DNA from: Owenia fusiformis
Lineage: Eukaryota > Annelida > Polychaeta > Sabellida > Oweniidae
Assembly (NCBI GenBank): GCA_903813345.2
Contig: CAIIXF020000010.1
Span: 13,771,181-13,831,180, forward strand
Reading direction: 5' to 3'
Length of the DNA stretch: 60,000 bases
Shown: positions 40,665 to 54,800 of the stretch, one piece after another
Layout of the letters: the number at the start of each line of letters is the position of its first letter
How positions within the stretch are numbered: position 1 is the first letter of the stretch
Notes under the pieces: generated by a model
Told to the model about the DNA's origin: nothing
The model's input: only the letters and a program-made list of their open reading frames with translations
Database searches by the model: none
Translations under genes and position numbers: made by a program

Positions 40665-40868
40665 TTAAAGGTCCCGTGTACTATTTTACAATAACGTTTT
40701 ACTTTTTTAAATCAAATTTCACATGTTGATAACATTGGGTAAGACTGCAATATAAGTCTTAAACATTTTACTCCTCGAAATTGAAAAGGTTTCCCTTGAC
40801 ATATTTATAACACAGGTAAGACTAAAATATAAGTCGAGGTGGTTTTAACTTTACACAGGGCCTTTTAA
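40665..40868. mobile_element. MITE-like element with TTAA borders
   Basis: TTAAAGGTCCCGTGTA at the left is an imperfect inverse of TACACAGGGCCTTTTAA at the right. TTAA at both ends suggests piggyBac- or Kolobok-type integration. Two GTAAGACT...ATATAAGTC blocks lie inside. Confidence 0.45.
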
Positions 40869-41520
40869 TAGCTTTCAGATCCCTTGAGAATCTCCTTCCA
40901 GGAGAATGGGATTTGACCCATTGGTAATATAAGAATACTTTGCTTTGAAGCATTTTGGCCCATAAATACTAGACCCCAATGCCTATGGTACATTGTTGAA
41001 TCATTATACTGTTAAAACAAGCAAGTGTCACATCAATTGTTTCTCTTTGATTCATATCTAGGTAAGTGAATATTTTGAAAAATAATCACTTTTCGATACA
41101 ATGGGTGATACATAGAATTGCCATACTTTAATTAACAGTTGTATGACATGAACAAAGTATCAACATTGTAACCCTTTAAATAAGATTTTTAAGTTGATGA
41201 CCCTTTTCAAGATTTAAAGAACTTCATCATTTCTAGTCTCTGAGGTTCAGGGTAGATATTGATACAAGTTGAATAATAACATAAAGGGAGAGGGAATTGT
41301 ACAAATGTGTTGACACTTACAAATGGATGGTGACCAATAATCAACAAAGTTAATTTGTTTGGGAGTAGGGAGTAAATTATGATTTCAATGTGTCTAGTGT
41401 TGATTTTATTAATATCTCTATTGAAAGACAAATCAACATTTTAAAATTTCATTTTTCTACAATTGTTGATCATCGGATACATCTTATCCTTGACAATTTA
41501 TGGTTGGTTCATGGGAAATT

Positions 41521-41575
41521 AGTCACCCCTCCCTCTTAGATATAGGGAATATTAGAGAAGGGGGAGGGGGTGACG
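41521..41575. repeat. Hairpin with GTCACCCC / GGGGTGAC arms
   Basis: GTCACCCCTCCCTC pairs imperfectly with GGGGGAGGGGGTGAC around a ~20 nt AT-rich loop. Confidence 0.5.
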
Positions 41576-42778
41576 AACTCCCCATGAGTTGTTGTACTAT
41601 TTCATTCAAGTCATATTGTGTTTTATTGACATTTTATTCAGTTTCAAGATCAACCTCTGAGGACTGAGTGACACTAATACAATTTTTAAAAACAATTGTT
41701 CTTTATAAATGAATTAAAGTAAAAATACAAATGAAATTGCTCATTCATTTGTCTGAAGTGTTGTTTTAAGACAAATAATGCTTTGAGACATGGCCTTATG
41801 TCTCCAGTGAGTAGCTATGTGGCTATGAAAGCTTCTAATAAAAGATCTAAAAGATGCTTCATCTAGACTTGACTGGAGTGTAAATGTCTCTTGAAAATGC
41901 TTCACACAACAAATAGGCAAACTTATGACATTAGGCCATGCAGTTGTTTGAATGTTTTCAAGAGTATTTACATTAATTAAAGAATGTTCATTGAGAAAAA
42001 CTCTTGTTATGTGCATGTATGTTATATAGTACTATGATAAGTAATGTTAAAAATGATAGATTAAGTCAATTCATTTGTGCATGATTTCATGTAAAAAATA
42101 GATAGTCCATATTTTCAAATAAAAATGTTATCACAAGACACATATACACAAATGCCAATGTTTATGATAATGATTAAAAATCAGTGTCATTCTGTATTTT
42201 TTAATTAAACCAAATTTCAACAATATTTTTTGTTTTCTGATTAGGCTAATTCAATTTTTGAAAGCAATGAGAAATTAATAGTGTCAAATTCTCTTTTAAA
42301 GTGAGAAACTCTTTATTGACCATTCAGATTTCAGACTTTAACACCTTGCATCATTTCATCAAAAGACATCAATAGAAATAAAAAACACAAATTTATTAGA
42401 AGTTAAAAATAATCTTAAGGTAATGAGTTTTTAATTAATTCTCATTGTAGATTAAAAGTAAGCTTCCACCCCTTGGTGGTAACCCAAACAAAATGGACTC
42501 ATCCAATGATGTCATAGTGTATACTTTACTACAAGTGCTAGTTGTAAAAGCCTCAGAGAAGATTGTAATGCCAAGAGAGAACACATGTAGATAAAGCAAC
42601 TGCTACACAAATTGTGCAAATAGAACTAATTGACAAATATTTGTACATAAAATTAAATGGACTTTACTACAATAGCTAAACTGACAGAGAATTAGAAGTT
42701 AGTAGCTGGACTGAAAAGAAAATGAATTTGCTTCATTTTCTAAGACATTTCAATTTAGAACATTTACATTGCAGAAAT

Positions 42779-42869
42779 ATGGAAATGCTTACATCTTTAA
42801 TTATTGTATACCTCATTACAGGGACTGTTAACTGCGAAGTGGACTTTCAATTCAAAGATTCCAGACAGG
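42779..42869 (+). CDS. ADAMTS exon 1 (signal peptide)
   Basis: ATG at 42779 (second ATG at 42785) opens MEMLTSLIIVYLITGTVNC, a hydrophobic signal peptide, followed by EVDFQFKDSRQ. Donor CAGG|GTAAGT, phase 1. An alternative is that CTCATTACAG at 42821 is an acceptor and the first exon lies upstream; the frame and the signal peptide favour read-through. Confidence 0.75.
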
Positions 42870-45800
42870 GTAAGTGAATGTTTTAGTGTATAATAGATTT
42901 TATAATCGGTTAATATTGCAATAAGACAATGCATATCCTAATATTTATCCCATACTGGACTTTGTAAAGTTTTGGGGAGATTATAAGGGTGTGTAAAATT
43001 GATATCCACCAGGGGTGGGATTTTATATCCTTTTCTCGACTAAATAACATAAAGTAACTTCCCTGCTTTTCAGGGGTATATTTTGACTTTTATTATTTTC
43101 ATAGGATAAATCATTCATACAGTAGATTTTAGATATAGGATTTATCTTACAGGAAATAAATATGTTCTCCCACATTGCATCTTACTGATTCATATTAGGG
43201 CTCCTGTATGAAAGGTTGCATTTGGATTATGATTTAACATATCTACAATATACAGTTATGTACCCACATTTTCAGAATGTTTGATGACTATCCAAAGTAA
43301 GCAATGCCACTAGTTACAGTTTGAAGTTTTACTTTATTCAAATAATTTTATTATTCTGAATGCATCAACCCATTCATATATATCAAATTTTGAGATTAAA
43401 TCTTTTTCTGTGCCCGAAGAGCATCCCGTTTGATTATGATAAATTATTATGATAGATTTGTTTGACATTTGAAAATAATAATTTCAAATATCCCATACTT
43501 TACAGGGATATAAAGCAAATTTATTCAATATTTTTCTGCGAAAAGATATTGTAGAAGTTCACTGGAATTTCTCATATCGTAAACAAAAAAATTAATTGTT
43601 ATTTCCTGCACTCATCCTTGAGATGTGCTAATTTCACCAGCTTCTTTATGTTCTTTCAACCACATGTTTTGATATACATATACACTCCGAAATACACAGA
43701 CTAAAAAATGTTGATCCAAAGTTCAATTTGGCCTATAATCATTGGTTTGTGTGGTTTAACATGATGCAGCCATAGACTTTCTTATCACGATTTATTTACA
43801 ATTTGTTTTTATCTTTGATTACACTGTTAGGTCCTGTCTCACAACTTTATAATGAATTAATTGACTTCTGAGTGGTCAATGAGATATTTTTCATGATTTG
43901 GAATGAGAGTCTAGTGTTCTTTCTGTCAAACTATAGCTCTTTGTTGAAGTTCATAATCCTAATGACCCTTTTCAATGAGGATTATTTCTTCAATGAGGAT
44001 TATCTCTTAATATTAAATCCACATATATCATGTTCATGTAGGATTGTACATCTTAGAATCTAATCACGATAGAGTTACCAGCAAAACAATTGTTTTTCAG
44101 TTGTCAGTTATGAGGATCGACTCCTCTGGTTACTTTAAGAATTTTTAGAATGTTCACCCTTTAATTGTTCTTTTGTAAAGGAAGTCAAAATTAAGTACCA
44201 TTTTCATATTATGTTGGCACCAAATAAGTACATATTTAGTGCCAACAGAGTGGTACCATTTTCTATATAGAAACCAATTGTATTGCAACTACTAGGTACA
44301 ATACATTGAAAACATACCTGTTATTTTTTCAATGTATTAAAAAAACAATTGTTATTTTATTGGGCAATTAACCTTGAGTGTAATCCACTTCAAGATCACT
44401 TCTAACTTTATTGCTAAGAGGTGAAGTCAATCAACACTGAAATATCTTGTTTCCATCAAAATTCACACATTCTAAAATTTAAGTTCAAAATAATCTAGAA
44501 TGACTTCTATTGTGAAATTGTGATGATATGTCTGATGGTAACTCTTGAGGCCCATATTAATTCAGAGATTGAGCTGCACGATGCTTTGAATAGCAGTTGT
44601 AATTTGGCAAAATACCCATGCAAAGCTGGTACCTTAAGGTAGTTCTGCACTATCACAAAAATTGTAAAGATTTTGGGAAATGTCATTTCAATTCCACCAA
44701 TCAAAAAAAGTTTGATTTTGAACTATGTACATGTATTCTATCATTATGTGTCAATAGCCACATTAAAATGTGAAAAATATGAACCACTTAAGAAAGTATT
44801 GTTAACTTTAATCATGAACATTTCATTACCATTCTCTATGCATACATCACCTTAAATGTGTTTTTTGCTTTCCAGCTGAGTATGCCAGTCAACTTACAAA
44901 TTTTGAGATCTCACACCCCAGCAAAGTGTCTCACAATGGGGACTTCTTATCACATACCCTACATAACGTCATACCACACCGGAGTAAACGAGACACTACA
45001 GCGAACAATATTGATGAAAAGTTACATTATAAGGTTAATATAGACAATAGTGATTACCATTTAACACTTGAGCCCAATCATAGACTTCTGTCACCCGGTT
45101 TGATTATTGAGCGACGCAGGAATCGTCATGGAAACATATCTTATTCAGATTTTCGTCGACAGTCGGGACATCATTGTCACTATACAGGGACTGTCACTGG
45201 GCATTCAGACTCTATGGTTGCTATTGCAACATGCAATGGATTAGTAAGTATATCTTGATGTTTTTTTAGTAGCCAGAAGGGTAAAAGCTATAAATTGGGA
45301 AAACACTGCATTGATTTTTGTTGCAAATCTGTTTTCCCACTGGCAGATCTAGGGGGGAGGCCCAAGGGCCCAAAAGATTTTGGGCAAAAAAAGGCCTTAA
45401 GGCCCCAAAAAGTGGGCCTTTTTGGTTATTACTGGGCCTTTGAAGGCCTTATTTTCTATTTTTGGTCTAAATTTTTGAGAAAATGGGTCTCGAAATTTCA
45501 AGAATTTTTTCTCTTACTTGAAGTTTGGGCCCCCCTTGTTTCTTCCCAGATCCGCCCCTGTTTCCCCATATACCTAAAATCACTAGTTCAGAGTACTATA
45601 GTATGTTGTAAGAGTAGTGTACAAGGGTAAAGTGTAGTGGTCTAGTAGGATAGGCTACCTGTTCAGATTTACAACAGGTTAAGAGGATCTTGACTTGATT
45701 TATCATAATAACACCCTCACCTGTGTAATAGCATGTAATCACCAGGTACATACTTCAAAAGTAGGATATATACAGGAGAGTGTCTAATGTGATAAGGGAT

Positions 45801-48800
45801 CAGGTGTAAGCCCCCCAAAATGTGAGATATACATGTAAGGGCTGTAAAATGTATAAGGCTTAGACATTTTAGGGCCTCCAATAAGCCCCTCCCCTCTGGT
45901 TTGTCTGGATGCTTTGGCTTCATTCTTCAATGCCCTTCCCCTCTAAATGCTATGAGTTCATACCCTGATTTCATTTTTTGGCCCCAAAAGTTTTGTTGGG
46001 CCTCAAATATGGGCCTTTTAGGCCAAATTATCAAAAATGGGCCTTCAATTCTCAAAATATGGGCCCAATTTTTGGTTAAAGGGGCCCAATCAAAATTTGC
46101 CCCCCCCCCTTGTTAGTTTCTGGATCTGGCAGTGGCCTTGCTGAAAATTTAAGTTCATCTCCTGCAGGAGAAACAAAACCTTACTCCTTAATGAGAATAT
46201 GTATTTAACAACTTGATGTGTTTGTTCTGTCATAACATTAAAAGCACCATGATAATAGCCACTAGCCCTGAAATCAGCTTTGCTCTGGCCTATATGAGAC
46301 AATCAACAGAAAATGTATGGTAAATCTAGGTTTGCTTGTATTGTATACTGTTATGGACATTTCTGACAGTTTCACTACATTACTGGCTCTATAAATATTA
46401 CATTGTTTAGCATTCTTACATTTTGAGCACTACATGCCACACAGATCTGACATATCACATCACAAAAATTGTTCCATAAATGGAATGGTCCCTTAACAGT
46501 CTCGCATCAAGCCCAGTGTGCCCCTTTAACCTCTAACACTAGATAAATGGGGAAAAGATTATGGGCTGGGGGTCTCTATGCAATACTATTCCCCTGCATT
46601 GTGGAATTATCCCATATTGAGTCATTGTCTTAAAGATTTGGATCATATCATGGAATGGTCTCTTAACAGTCTTGCTTCAAACCCAGTCCGTCCCTTTAAC
46701 CTCTAATACTAGATAAATGGGGAAATAATTATGGGGTGGGGGGTCTCTATGCAATAGTATTCCCCTGCATTGTGGAATTATCCCATATTGAGTCATTGTC
46801 TTAAAGATTTAGATCATATCATAGAATGGTCTCTTAACAGTCTTGGATCAAGCCCAGTGTGTCCCTTTAACCTCTAACACTAGATAAATGGGGAAATAAT
46901 TATGGGGTGGGGGTCTTAATGCAATACTCTTCCCCTGCATTGTGGAATTATCCCATATTGAGTCATTGTCTCAAAGATTTGGATCATATTGTGTTTATGT
47001 GCTCTAGAAAATGTAAAACAATAACATTATGATTTCATGAAATAATATCAATAAACAACCTTACTCCAATGAATTAATCAGCCAACAAATAAACCAAACT
47101 GATCTTGATGAATCTATAATGGAAAGTGATACATGAAGTCATGAAGTACCCTGAATAGACATTCAGTCATAAAAACCCTCTGGTCACATAATTTTCCGCT
47201 GTGCCCCAATACTGTTTTTTCAGTTGGGCCATATTCCATACACCCCCAATCCGCACTTTGAAATAACAGTACCGTACGGTACATTAAGGGTATGGGGTGC
47301 TGGGTATGGTACCATTCAAGTATGATAACATAGTGTTTACTGTACCGTACGGTACTGTTATAATCTACAATACCATATTTTATGGTACGATGCAGTACCA
47401 TAGCCAAAACGGTACAGTTTGAAATTTGCTGTATAGCAGTGCCAGATGGAATGATCAAATCTGCAGATCCTAAATCCTGGATTAGTGTTTAGAGGATTAG
47501 GAATTAGGATTAGGATTTGTTGAAGATTGCTTATTTAACATCCAGGGTTGCTAACCTCAGCCTCTCTATTGTTAAATACAGTTTAGAAATTAGACCCCTT
47601 GTGATGATAACAAATTAATGACTTACTGGCCACAGCTTTGGAATAAACTAACTCTTTAATAAAATTACATTTTCATTTATTTCTTCTTTTTCCTCAGAAA
47701 TTAAAATAAAGGACTTCAAATAGATATTTTTGTTTTTAAGAATTTCTTTTCATACTATGCATAATTCACTCAGAATGTCTCGTTTATTCAATTTTTATTT
47801 TTATTTAATCCCAAGGAATGTATTTCTTGCACAGGAGTCTCCTTCAGCAACAGGATTCCATTATATTAAGTTTCACTTATTTTTCTAATATTAACAACAT
47901 AAAAAATATTTACATTCATAACAATATCAAAAAATGAGTTATGTACAAAATTTCCATGTTTATTTTGGGGAGAATACATGAATTTCACTTTCAAATGAAC
48001 TAATTAATCAATTGAGGAGATGAGTAGATAGTAATCTGATTTAAGTAGAGTGATGATGACAGAGGCAGACAGGATAATGAGTTTAATTCAAATTTTGTTT
48101 AAATTGAAGTTTCAAGTGAGTTAGTGTTGAGTTATATCCGCATCAACTTAGGCAATTTGTTGTTTTGTTTGCCAAACTTTAATTATTTTGATTTAGCAAA
48201 GTGGTTCTAACCTTTTCAACTTTCCTCTATATCCCAGTGGGGATTACATTTGAAATAATTTTGGGAACGGTCACAAATGTGATGAAATCATTTCATCATA
48301 GTCTTTAGAGCCTTGTGACCCCCCAAAGTAGATATGGGGCCAGGGTCCAAAGACTTAATGCAAGGCAATTCTCAAAATATTTTTTGCTGATATGATGAGA
48401 TAAAACCATGGAATAGTAAGAAAAATTGTATGAAATATGTCTTTCCCATGATAGATAGGCAAGGGTTCTTCTGGAAGAATACCTGAAATATTCTTGAAGT
48501 TGGGCCTAACACTTTTTTGCCCCCCCCCCTCTTGATTTCCAGCAGCACCCCTGTTGCATGACCTCACCTAAATACAAACACATCTATGTAACATGAAGGG
48601 GGGGGGGGTAGCTATCTATGAATTCTGTGATAAGATCCTCATGCCCATTTTTAAAATTTAGACCCAAATAATGAGCACTGTGTACATATTGCCTACTTAT
48701 TCACCAATTCTGTTTCTTGTTTAAGTGCTTAGAAATAACACCTAGAATTTGTACTGTCTGGTGGTGTTAAAACACTTTAAACATTCTTAACTAGTTTGCT

Positions 48801-51800
48801 ACCCTCAACTGGTAGTGCATTTTATACTTTTATTTGCCATCTAAGAGAGCATGTTGCTCTCACATAAAGAATTAACAACCCCATTCCCTGTTACGGTGAT
48901 TTATCTGTGGCAAGTTAAATCAAACATGCATGGTTTTTTTAGGTTTGCCAATATTTCATACAATTTGGTGATTTATGTAAAAAAAATTTCACAAATTACA
49001 TTCAATTTTTGGAATTCATTGATCTTTGTTTGAAAATGTTACATTAGTGTTGTATACATTTCAATTTTAGATTATTCTGCAAATGATATCCAGATAGAAG
49101 TATCACATGCATTCACCAGATCTCATGATACCATTAGTATTTAAAAATCTGTGTTGACAAATATGTGCAGTCCCATACCAGTGCTATATAATACCACCTA
49201 GCAAACCCACAGTATCATGAGGTCTAGTTGGTACCCGTGAATAAACTGAACGGAACTAAACTCAAAGAGCGTTTCACCAATGTAGATTAGAGATGGACCG
49301 AGATTGTTTCGAAACTTATTATCTCTAACTGCAATAGAAATGTGGTTGTTAAAAATTGATGGCTAAATGAGAGTTTCGAGATCAGGGTCAAGCATTTCCA
49401 GATTCGCTCCATCACTAAACAATCACCTCCTGATAAAGATCAACCCCTACAGCTAATAGGATAAAATATTAAAAATGCCGCAACTTGAAAACGTCCATAA
49501 ACCACTTTGTTATATCAGATACTATGCACTGGAAATGTTCATGTTCATATAAAATTTATCATTGTCAAATTGCACATGGAAATTCACAATTAATCTGAGC
49601 ATGCATTTTTTCAAAAATCATAATTTTAGAGTCTTTTAGTCAGCAGCTTTTTAGTTTTAATTCAATTAGACATACAAATCAATACATATGATTATAGTAG
49701 ATAGGGGGTGGGTGCAGTTACAGAATGGTACATACTACATACATTTATAAAGGACTTCAGTTCATTCTAAATAATTGATATTAATTCAGACAAGGGGGTC
49801 AGACAGGGAATCTAATTTTCTATTCATCAAAATCATTTAATTTTTAATCCTAGGAAGAACCTTGATGCACTATTCCCATATCCAAGTACTTTGGAAAATA
49901 GCCACTGTGAGGTGGTTTGAAATTAAACCCTCACATACTTGTTCTTGTTCCAAGGATGTAGGAATGAGGAAAGAATGCCAGGGATACTGTGAGATACTGA
50001 CTCTCTATTGTAAATTCTAGGAATGTTGCTATACATCTTAGGGATTTTCTCACAACAGTTTATTTATATTAATCGGCACAGGTTTTAATGTGCCAAAGTA
50101 TCCCAAAAATTAATTGGTCTGAGTTTTTGTGTGCCAAATATTGATATCCAGTCATAAAAAGAAGAATTTCTAAGTTCAAATTCCTAATTTGAAATGGATT
50201 ATTAAATCTTGTTAAAATAGTTGATATGTTAATCATAAAAAGAAGAATTTCTAAGTTGTTCAAATTCCTAATTTGAAATGGATTATTAAATCTTGTTAAA
50301 ATAGTTGATATGTTCACTGATACACATACCCTTTCCCAGAGCTCATTTTCAATAAGCAATAACTCTTCATCTTGCTTTAAAGGTACATCAATAAAAGAAA
50401 AAGTGTGAAATCAGAAAATGTTGATATTATCTTTTCTGCATATAGGCTATCTGACATTTATTTTACTTTCCAATATATAAAAAATCAATGTTTGAGATTA
50501 TTTAGATCTTTGACTAAAAGTCAGAGGGAAATGAGGCTATCAAAGGGTAACAACAATGTACACTATGTTACCTGCTTTCACCTTTTGACTTTATGGCATC
50601 TCTACTGGTCAGTTGTTTGGTAAATGATGGTTTAGATATTCTCCACTGAAAGGAGTTGTCAAAATGACAACAGTTGCTATAGCAATGAAATATGGTTGTT
50701 ATGGTAACTGATTGTAAGTCATTGTAACCTCATTTGTAGAGGGGCAACTGTTGTTTATGGAAATTTAATGAATAAAGAAAATACAATCAACTATATACTT
50801 AGTCCAGTCAAACAAACCAGTAAATCAGGCATTCTGGAAATTTTTAGGGAATTTGGAAACATCGGAAAATAGTGTTTTCCTAAAATGCATCTATAAAGCC
50901 TACTTTCTCAAGAAAAATACTAGCACAATGTAAATCATCTTACTGAAAGCAGGGAGTTTTGTATGCCAATACACCTTTTCTAAACAAATGAGATCTTTTT
51001 GGCATATAACCATATCATATAGAAGATATTGGCATGTTACCATGACAACATGTGGACCCATTACATTTCTTTTATTAATTTGTTTCTTTCCAGACTGGTT
51101 TAATCCGAACTAAGAAAGGCGAGTTTTTTATCGAGCCAGTAAAAGGTCACAACACTTCATCTAATGATCCCCACCCCCATCTTATATACCGTAGATCTGC
51201 TGTACCCCTTGAACTCGGTGGTCATACTGAATCTGATCGTCATCACCATGGCAACCATAAACATGAGCGTGAAACAGCCACTTGTGGAGTTACAGGTAAG
51301 TTTCAATGTTAATATCGTTTTACCATTATCACATCTTTACCATTATCACATCTTTACCATTATCACATCTGTAGGAGTATAGGTTAGAAGAGACTGCTCC
51401 TCCAGGAGACAATGGAACATGTTATGTTACTGTTGATATGACATACCTTTATTGTAGCTTAATGAAGCAATGTAGAAACAATAAAACAAATAAATGTATT
51501 CATATCTGTAATCAAAAAATCAAGAACAAATTGAGATGTTTTCCCTTTTACTTTGCCATTTTGTTGTTCTTTATCATGATGTGTTCTCTTATGTATTATC
51601 CGTCTCATCTACAGCTTCCTCTTGATGTTTTGTGTCAGTTTCATTGCTCAGTAGGGGAGTAGGTATGATACCTGTAACAGCTGATATGATCATTTCTTCA
51701 CAATAAAATTATTTATATTGCATAGAAGACAACAACCATGAAACTATGAACTTGTTTTTTAAGTATGGAGTAATGGAGGATGATATTTTTGTGTTACTGG

Positions 51801-54800
51801 GTTAAGTCTGGTTATGAATTTGCGAGAGCTGAAGCATTTCCAAGATGAGTGGATTCTCATTTAGGGACATTGGGAAATATGTTATTATTTTGGTTCTTCT
51901 ATTGTGGCTTATCATTCATCCTTACCAGTCAACAAACAAACAAACAAGCAAAACACAGACAATCAATCAATCAAATCAATGGATCAGCATGGCATAGAAA
52001 AAACCTGCTTCAGAAGCTATCTTATAACAAAATAAATTTCATTTTGGAGTTCTTAAGACAAATATATGTTCCCTTGCACATGCAGTAAAATCTGAATGGT
52101 ACCATTAATAATTCTCAGACACAATATTGTAGGCGGCATCTCCCAAGGCAAAACATGAGTGTATCCTATCCTTAAGTAAGGTTGGAGAATGTTAACATAT
52201 TCAATGGTCTGTATACATAATTATTGCCAATTACTCAAAGCAGAACCCTGAGTGCCAGTCAAGTAGCTACATTTTCCTCTGAGGAACTATTACTATTAAC
52301 AATAGTCTCAATGAGCTCAAATGTATTCTTTTATGGCTGTTTGAATGTGTAACATATTGTTACATATATAAAACCTGTATATAGTGAACATTTTTTTGCC
52401 AAGAAAAAACATCGAGTGTTGGTAGGTGTTCACTGCAGAGAGGGTAATTTATACGGAAGTAAGTAGAGTATGTATGGAGGAAGGGTGTCTACTAGAGACA
52501 TGTAATCACTAAAGAGAGGAGTCACTAAGACAATATGCCGAAAAATATAATGTCATGATTTCTAACTACATGAACATGTCCTTATTGGATAAAGTCTAGA
52601 TTAAAGAATTATCTCTAATCTTAAGAGGGAAGATAAAGATGTGTTTTTTCAAAGGGTAGTCTTGTAGATAATGAAACTTTCTCTATGGTACCATTTAAGT
52701 AAACAAATGTAAAAGTGTGCCTCAGTGCAAGATATAAAATGCCAATAAATATATTTCTAAAAAGCATTCTATTTTTGGGAATTCCGAGGCTTACATTACT
52801 TTCCAATGGTGTATTGTGCATTAAGTCTCTTACAAACAAACAAAAAATGTTTATAGAATACTTCAAAATGCAACTTAATATGAATAATCAAATCAAACGT
52901 CATCTTCTTGTCAATTCTGAAATCCTAAGAATGTTTTCAATGAAAATAGAATGAGATATTTTTATTTTTTGTCATTTTTCATTCCAAGCTCAGTTAGATA
53001 TTGTACTCATATAGGTAGGGTGATTCCCAAAAACAGTGTTACTAATTACCACTGTCAGTTGAGTCAGTCTAATTGTTCATTAACAAATATTTTATATTCT
53101 TAATGGTGAGTAGCACCCTCAAGACAAGGATGTGCTTTAATAAACCATTTACGTTGTATAGCGTTCAACAATATCCGCATTAACAGGATTCAGGGAGTTT
53201 ATTTTTCCTTTGAAGAACTTAGACACATTGTGTTTGAATTCATGGGGCACTTTTGACTTGTCTCGGTTATATGGTATGATGAATCAATTTTTAGTTGAAA
53301 AATGTTTTAATATTTATTACATATATTATTACATACGTATGTTGTTCAGTTTATTTATTCTATTTAATAAGCCATTCGGCAGAACTGGAGATATATCAAC
53401 TAAAAAAAGATATCCATAAATGTAAAAATGTATCCATAAATCAATTATTACATAATTTGTGATGGCTATAGAGTATTTGTGAATATCACCTGGTCTTTCC
53501 ACCTGTTAATTGGTGTTATAATTCTAAACATTAATATGTTTCTATAAAGAATGAGAAAATTCAACGAAACAAAAGTTAAAAGTTGCATAATTATTAATGA
53601 ACATGATGTTTTTGAAATTAGCAATTGCAAAAAGATAAAAATAAAGAAAATAAAGCAAGAAATCTCTGAAGAAAAGTCAGATTGTTTTATAGAAAAATTG
53701 TAAGGGATGTTGGTGAAGAAGTGCAAACCAATAGCCGCAACTGGAATAACTAATAACTTCCAGTCAAAATAAAAATAAATGTTTTCTCAGGCTGCAAAGA
53801 TCTTCTTGATGATAATTGTTCTTGTTTAGCTTAACCTTATCATAATTTGTTAGTCGATCTTTGTTAGTTGTTATAATTTGTTAGTTGTTATAATTTGTTA
53901 GTTGAGCTTGATTGAAATCTGAATCAGTCAGTCAATCAACCATCTTATATCAGTCAATCAGTTGTTTGTCTATTTGTTTGTCTGTTGAGTTGATTGGTCA
54001 TCTTCTAGACAGGAAAACAAATGCTTATTTGCAAGGTTGTACCTCATCATTTTTCAGAAGATATGAATTGAATAACATTTTATTACCACTTTAATAGCTC
54101 CTGCATTTTACCCTTTCGAAAAAAGAGATCATTTAAAACCAAGCAGACATTTTTGTAAGATTTTGATACAATGGGGTAAGTAGATGTAAACATGTTTTAT
54201 TTTTATTTTGCCTTGGAAGGCTTTTCTGTACAATCCATATGCTCTGTCCAGCAAATGTATACAAACAAGGCCATACATATGGCTGGCACCTTATTGACCA
54301 AATCTGAACCTGTTAAAGGTTATAATCATCTTAGTTTATGATGCAAAAGACTTAAAATACAGATTGGGGAGCGAATTGTTACACCCATTCCTTGTAAGGC
54401 TATGTAACTAACTAGGCTCTTATCACTGACAATAGCTCTCATACAGTAGCTGTGGAACACATGTTAAGTTAAATTAGTTTAACTTTTGCAGTCAAAACAT
54501 TTATAAGAGGCATTATTGAACACTTAAAGATAAGACAGGAAGAAAATTGGAAAACATCTGTGGTGTACAGACGGAGCAGGGGAATCCCTGGGAAATCAAG
54601 AAAACAACATCCATGCAATAAACTATAGAATGAATCCATAAAGCATGAGTAAGATATGAAAAAATACATTTCAAATATAAACCCCACCATTACAGAGATT
54701 TATCACACACTGTCACACTCATAACAGTGAAAAGGAAACTACAATATACAGGGTGTCTATAACGTCTCTTTATAATTACAATCCAAAGCCTGTGTAACGT

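Larger units (their letters stand above)
34949..42778. other. 3'UTR and intergenic region between the two genes
   Basis: No gene is recognised. The region contains AATAAA at 35736, a small palindromic element at 36668, a 30 bp minisatellite at 39752 and a MITE-like element at 40665. Scattered ORFs under 110 codons have no domain. A TACGAGGGTTGTCTAAAAAG sequence at ~36129 resembles a mariner terminus, but no partner end was found. Confidence 0.5.
45244..51093. other. ADAMTS intron 2, repeats only
   Basis: Contains GGGCC-rich repeats, three ~170 bp satellite-like units, a CGTACG inverted repeat and an 82 bp tandem duplication. No exon or protein domain is recognised. Confidence 0.5.

Noticed and set aside
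45295-45630. 111-codon ORF with Gly/Lys-rich start
   Set aside because: It crosses a GGGCC-rich repeat and intron sequence after the ADAMTS exon 2 donor.
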